Below, one piece after another: positions 6,904-8,360 of a stretch of 8,360 nt of DNA. Under the pieces are notes generated by a model. It saw only the letters and a list, made by a program, of their open reading frames with translations, was not told the DNA's origin and did no database searches. Positions within the stretch are counted from its first letter, which is position 1. Every line of letters begins with the position of its first letter. Made by a program: the position numbers and the translations under genes. Source of the stretch: Clostridia bacterium (GTDB lineage Bacteria > Bacillota > Clostridia > Peptostreptococcales > Anaerovoracaceae); assembly GCA_024682015.1 (NCBI GenBank), contig JAIKZT010000234.1, forward strand, positions 1 through 8,360. Reading direction: 5' to 3'.

Positions 6904-8360
6904 ATGAGAAGACCTCTTACCGCCGTCTGCCTCTTTCTGGCGGTCGGCATCGCCATCAGTTTCTATACGGACATCCGCTGCAGGCACCTGTGCATCCTTT
7001 GCATGGGTGCTTGTTTTGTGGCGGAAGCGGGTTTGCGGGCGAGGAGGGCGGAGTTTTCAGCGGGAACCAGGCCCGGGCGCCAGGCGGAAGTGTCTTCGCA
7101 GAGGGGGATCAGAACGCGGGCGCTGGCTGCAGCCTGCCTGCTGGCGCTGCTGGCGGGAAGCCTTAGGATGGATGCAGAAGAAGCGCGAACAAGCGGACTG
7201 TTTGATGGGACGAACGGCGAAACGGAAGCCCTCGTAACGGGCGCCGTCTGGAAGGGCTCTTATTGGCAGCTGACGGCGAGGGCTGGCGGGCTGGGGGGCG
7301 AACAATTTCTCGTGCGCCTGACAGCCGGCGAAGAGGACATGGAAACCGTCTGTTCGCTCGTGGGCAGGCAGTGCGGCTTTGCGGGATCCGTTCGCGAGCC
7401 CGATGGCCGGCGCAATTTCGGCTGTTTCGACTACCGGCTGTATCTGCGGGGACGGGGCATCTTCCGCATCCTGGAGGTGAACCGCTACCGCGTCCGGGGA
7501 GGACCGCTGAAACAGCCTCTGCTGAACTTTCTGGCGGTCTCCAAGGCGCGGTTCTACGGGCGCGTGCGGCCTTTTCTTGGCGAGGAGGACTTCTCGCTGC
7601 TGGCGGGTCTTCTGTTTGGCGACAAGGGATTTCTGGATGAGGATCTGTACGCTTCCTTTCGAAGCGGCGGCATCGCGCACGTGCTGGCGGTATCCGGGCT
7701 GCACGTGGGACTGGTGTACGGAGCGCTCGTAAAGCTGCTGGGAAACCGCCGGAATGCTCGGACGACGGCCATCGCAGCCGCAGCGCTCCTCTGCTATGCG
7801 GCGCTGTCGAACTTTTCGGTCTCCGTGATGCGGGCGGCCTTCATGATCGGTCTGCGGCTGGCATCCTTTCACCTGCACCGGCGTTACGACCTCGTAAGCG
7901 CAGCTTCTCTGGCTGCGCTGGCTTTTCTGAGCATCAATCCGTATCAGTTGCTGGACGCGGGCTTTCAGCTGTCGTACATGGCGGCCTACAGCCTGGGCGT
8001 GGCGCTTCCGCGTCTGGAACTGAAGGCCCTGGAGCTGTCGGACCGGTATAAGAAGGGCTGGATCCTGAAACTGTCGTCCGTGCTTTCGCCCTGCATGGCG
8101 GTGCAGCTTGGCATGACGCCCCTGACGGTCTTCCACTTTCTGCTCTTTTCGCCCGTTTCGCTGGTGCTCAACCCGTTCGCCCTCGCGCTGGCGGGACTGC
8201 TCCTTCCGGCCGGACTGCTCCTGTATCTCGTGCAGATGCTGGATGCGCCGCTTCTGACGGCTATCGCGGCCGGCCCCGCGGACGCCTTCGCGCGCCTCCT
8301 CATAGGGGTGAGCCGGGCAGGCGAGGGCTTGGGCGGGTCATATGCGGCAGCGGCGCCGCC
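6904..8360 (+). CDS. comEC: ComEC DNA-uptake channel, N-terminal and membrane part (continues at 1-1121)
   Basis: ComEC forms the inner-membrane channel that carries single-stranded DNA into the cell during natural transformation. ATG 6904 is the first possible start after an in-frame TAG at 6874; no clear Shine-Dalgarno precedes it. Residues 1-90 hold three hydrophobic segments and 105-190 an OB-fold-like region ending in the family pattern CFDYRLYLRGRGIF. The Competence domain follows, with LLFGDKGFLDEDLY, then GIAHVLAVSGLHVGL (HVLAVSGLHVGL begins at residue 259), SVMRAAFMIGL (about 306-316) and LLDAGFQLSYMAAYS (about 349-363), all typical of ComEC. The frame runs off the right end; since 8228-8360 equals 1-133 it continues in the same frame at the left end and finishes at 1121, giving 814 residues. 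No comEA lies upstream; the sequence before the promoter is a holA fragment. Confidence 0.93.
   Translation, partial: MRRPLTAVCLFLAVGIAISFYTDIRCRHLCILCMGACFVAEAGLRARRAEFSAGTRPGRQAEVSSQRGIRTRALAAACLLALLAGSLRMDAEEARTSGLFDGTNGETEALVTGAVWKGSYWQLTARAGGLGGEQFLVRLTAGEEDMETVCSLVGRQCGFAGSVREPDGRRNFGCFDYRLYLRGRGIFRILEVNRYRVRGGPLKQPLLNFLAVSKARFYGRVRPFLGEEDFSLLAGLLFGDKGFLDEDLYASFRSGGIAHVLAVSGLHVGLVYGALVKLLGNRRNARTTAIAAAALLCYAALSNFSVSVMRAAFMIGLRLASFHLHRRYDLVSAASLAALAFLSINPYQLLDAGFQLSYMAAYSLGVALPRLELKALELSDRYKKGWILKLSSVLSPCMAVQLGMTPLTVFHFLLFSPVSLVLNPFALALAGLLLPAGLLLYLVQMLDAPLLTAIAAGPADAFARLLIGVSRAGEGLGGSYAAAAP
8228..8360. repeat. Terminal direct repeat, right copy
   Basis: Identical to bases 1-133. Position 8230 corresponds to position 3, and the comEC reading phase is the same in both copies, so joining them leaves the gene open. 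Confidence 0.95.

Noticed and set aside
3702..6956. Open reading frame of 1084 codons on the minus strand
   Set aside because: It is antisense to the large secreted gene, rich in Arg/Pro/His/Gln runs with no domain pattern or signal, and arises from GC-rich codon positions of the + strand gene, which has a good ribosome site, signal peptide and repeats.
7057..8136. 359-codon minus-strand frame
   Set aside because: Shadow of comEC; composition is Arg/Gln/His-rich with no recognisable motif, while the + frame shows clear ComEC motifs.
1..8360. Conventional cryptic plasmid
   Set aside because: No replication or mobilisation gene or iterons are visible, and the content (comEC, holA fragment) is chromosomal core, so tandem duplication or excision fits better; not excluded without read data.

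Overview
The window reads as one locus of a fairly GC-rich Bacillota (probably a clostridial, gut-type organism). The basis is the comEC/holA gene neighbourhood, AAGGAG-type ribosome binding sites, and a very large secreted protein of a style common in Clostridia. This assignment is an inference, with no marker gene to fix it. All supported genes are on the + strand.

The most important structural fact is that bases 1-133 and 8228-8360 are identical. Joining them gives an 8227-bp unit and restores one uninterrupted comEC gene. Its 5' part runs from 6904 to the right end and its 3' part from the left end to 1121, giving 814 codons in a single frame with all expected ComEC domains. The window is therefore one turn of a circular DNA, or one unit of a tandem array, cut open inside comEC.

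The order around the unit is: comEC (DNA-uptake channel); a BrnT-like toxin gene (1138-1458) and a small overlapping partner gene (1433-1687), both clearly lower in GC; a hairpin terminator (1712-1744); a 1613-residue secreted protein (1761-6602) with two GLUG/beta-helix regions, a six-repeat propeller-like region and a small C-terminal domain; the first ~57 codons of holA (DNA polymerase III delta) followed by unrelated sequence (6618-6854); a strong promoter-like site (6851-6879); and comEC again.

In many Bacillota comEC lies just upstream of holA. The simplest history is an ancestral order comEC - brnT - partner - large secreted gene - holA, in which the segment from just before comEC to inside holA was tandemly duplicated or excised as a circle. 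The truncated holA abutting the comEC promoter is the novel joint. No replication, mobilisation, integrase or transposase gene is visible, which argues against an ordinary plasmid. I see no rRNA, tRNA or CRISPR array.
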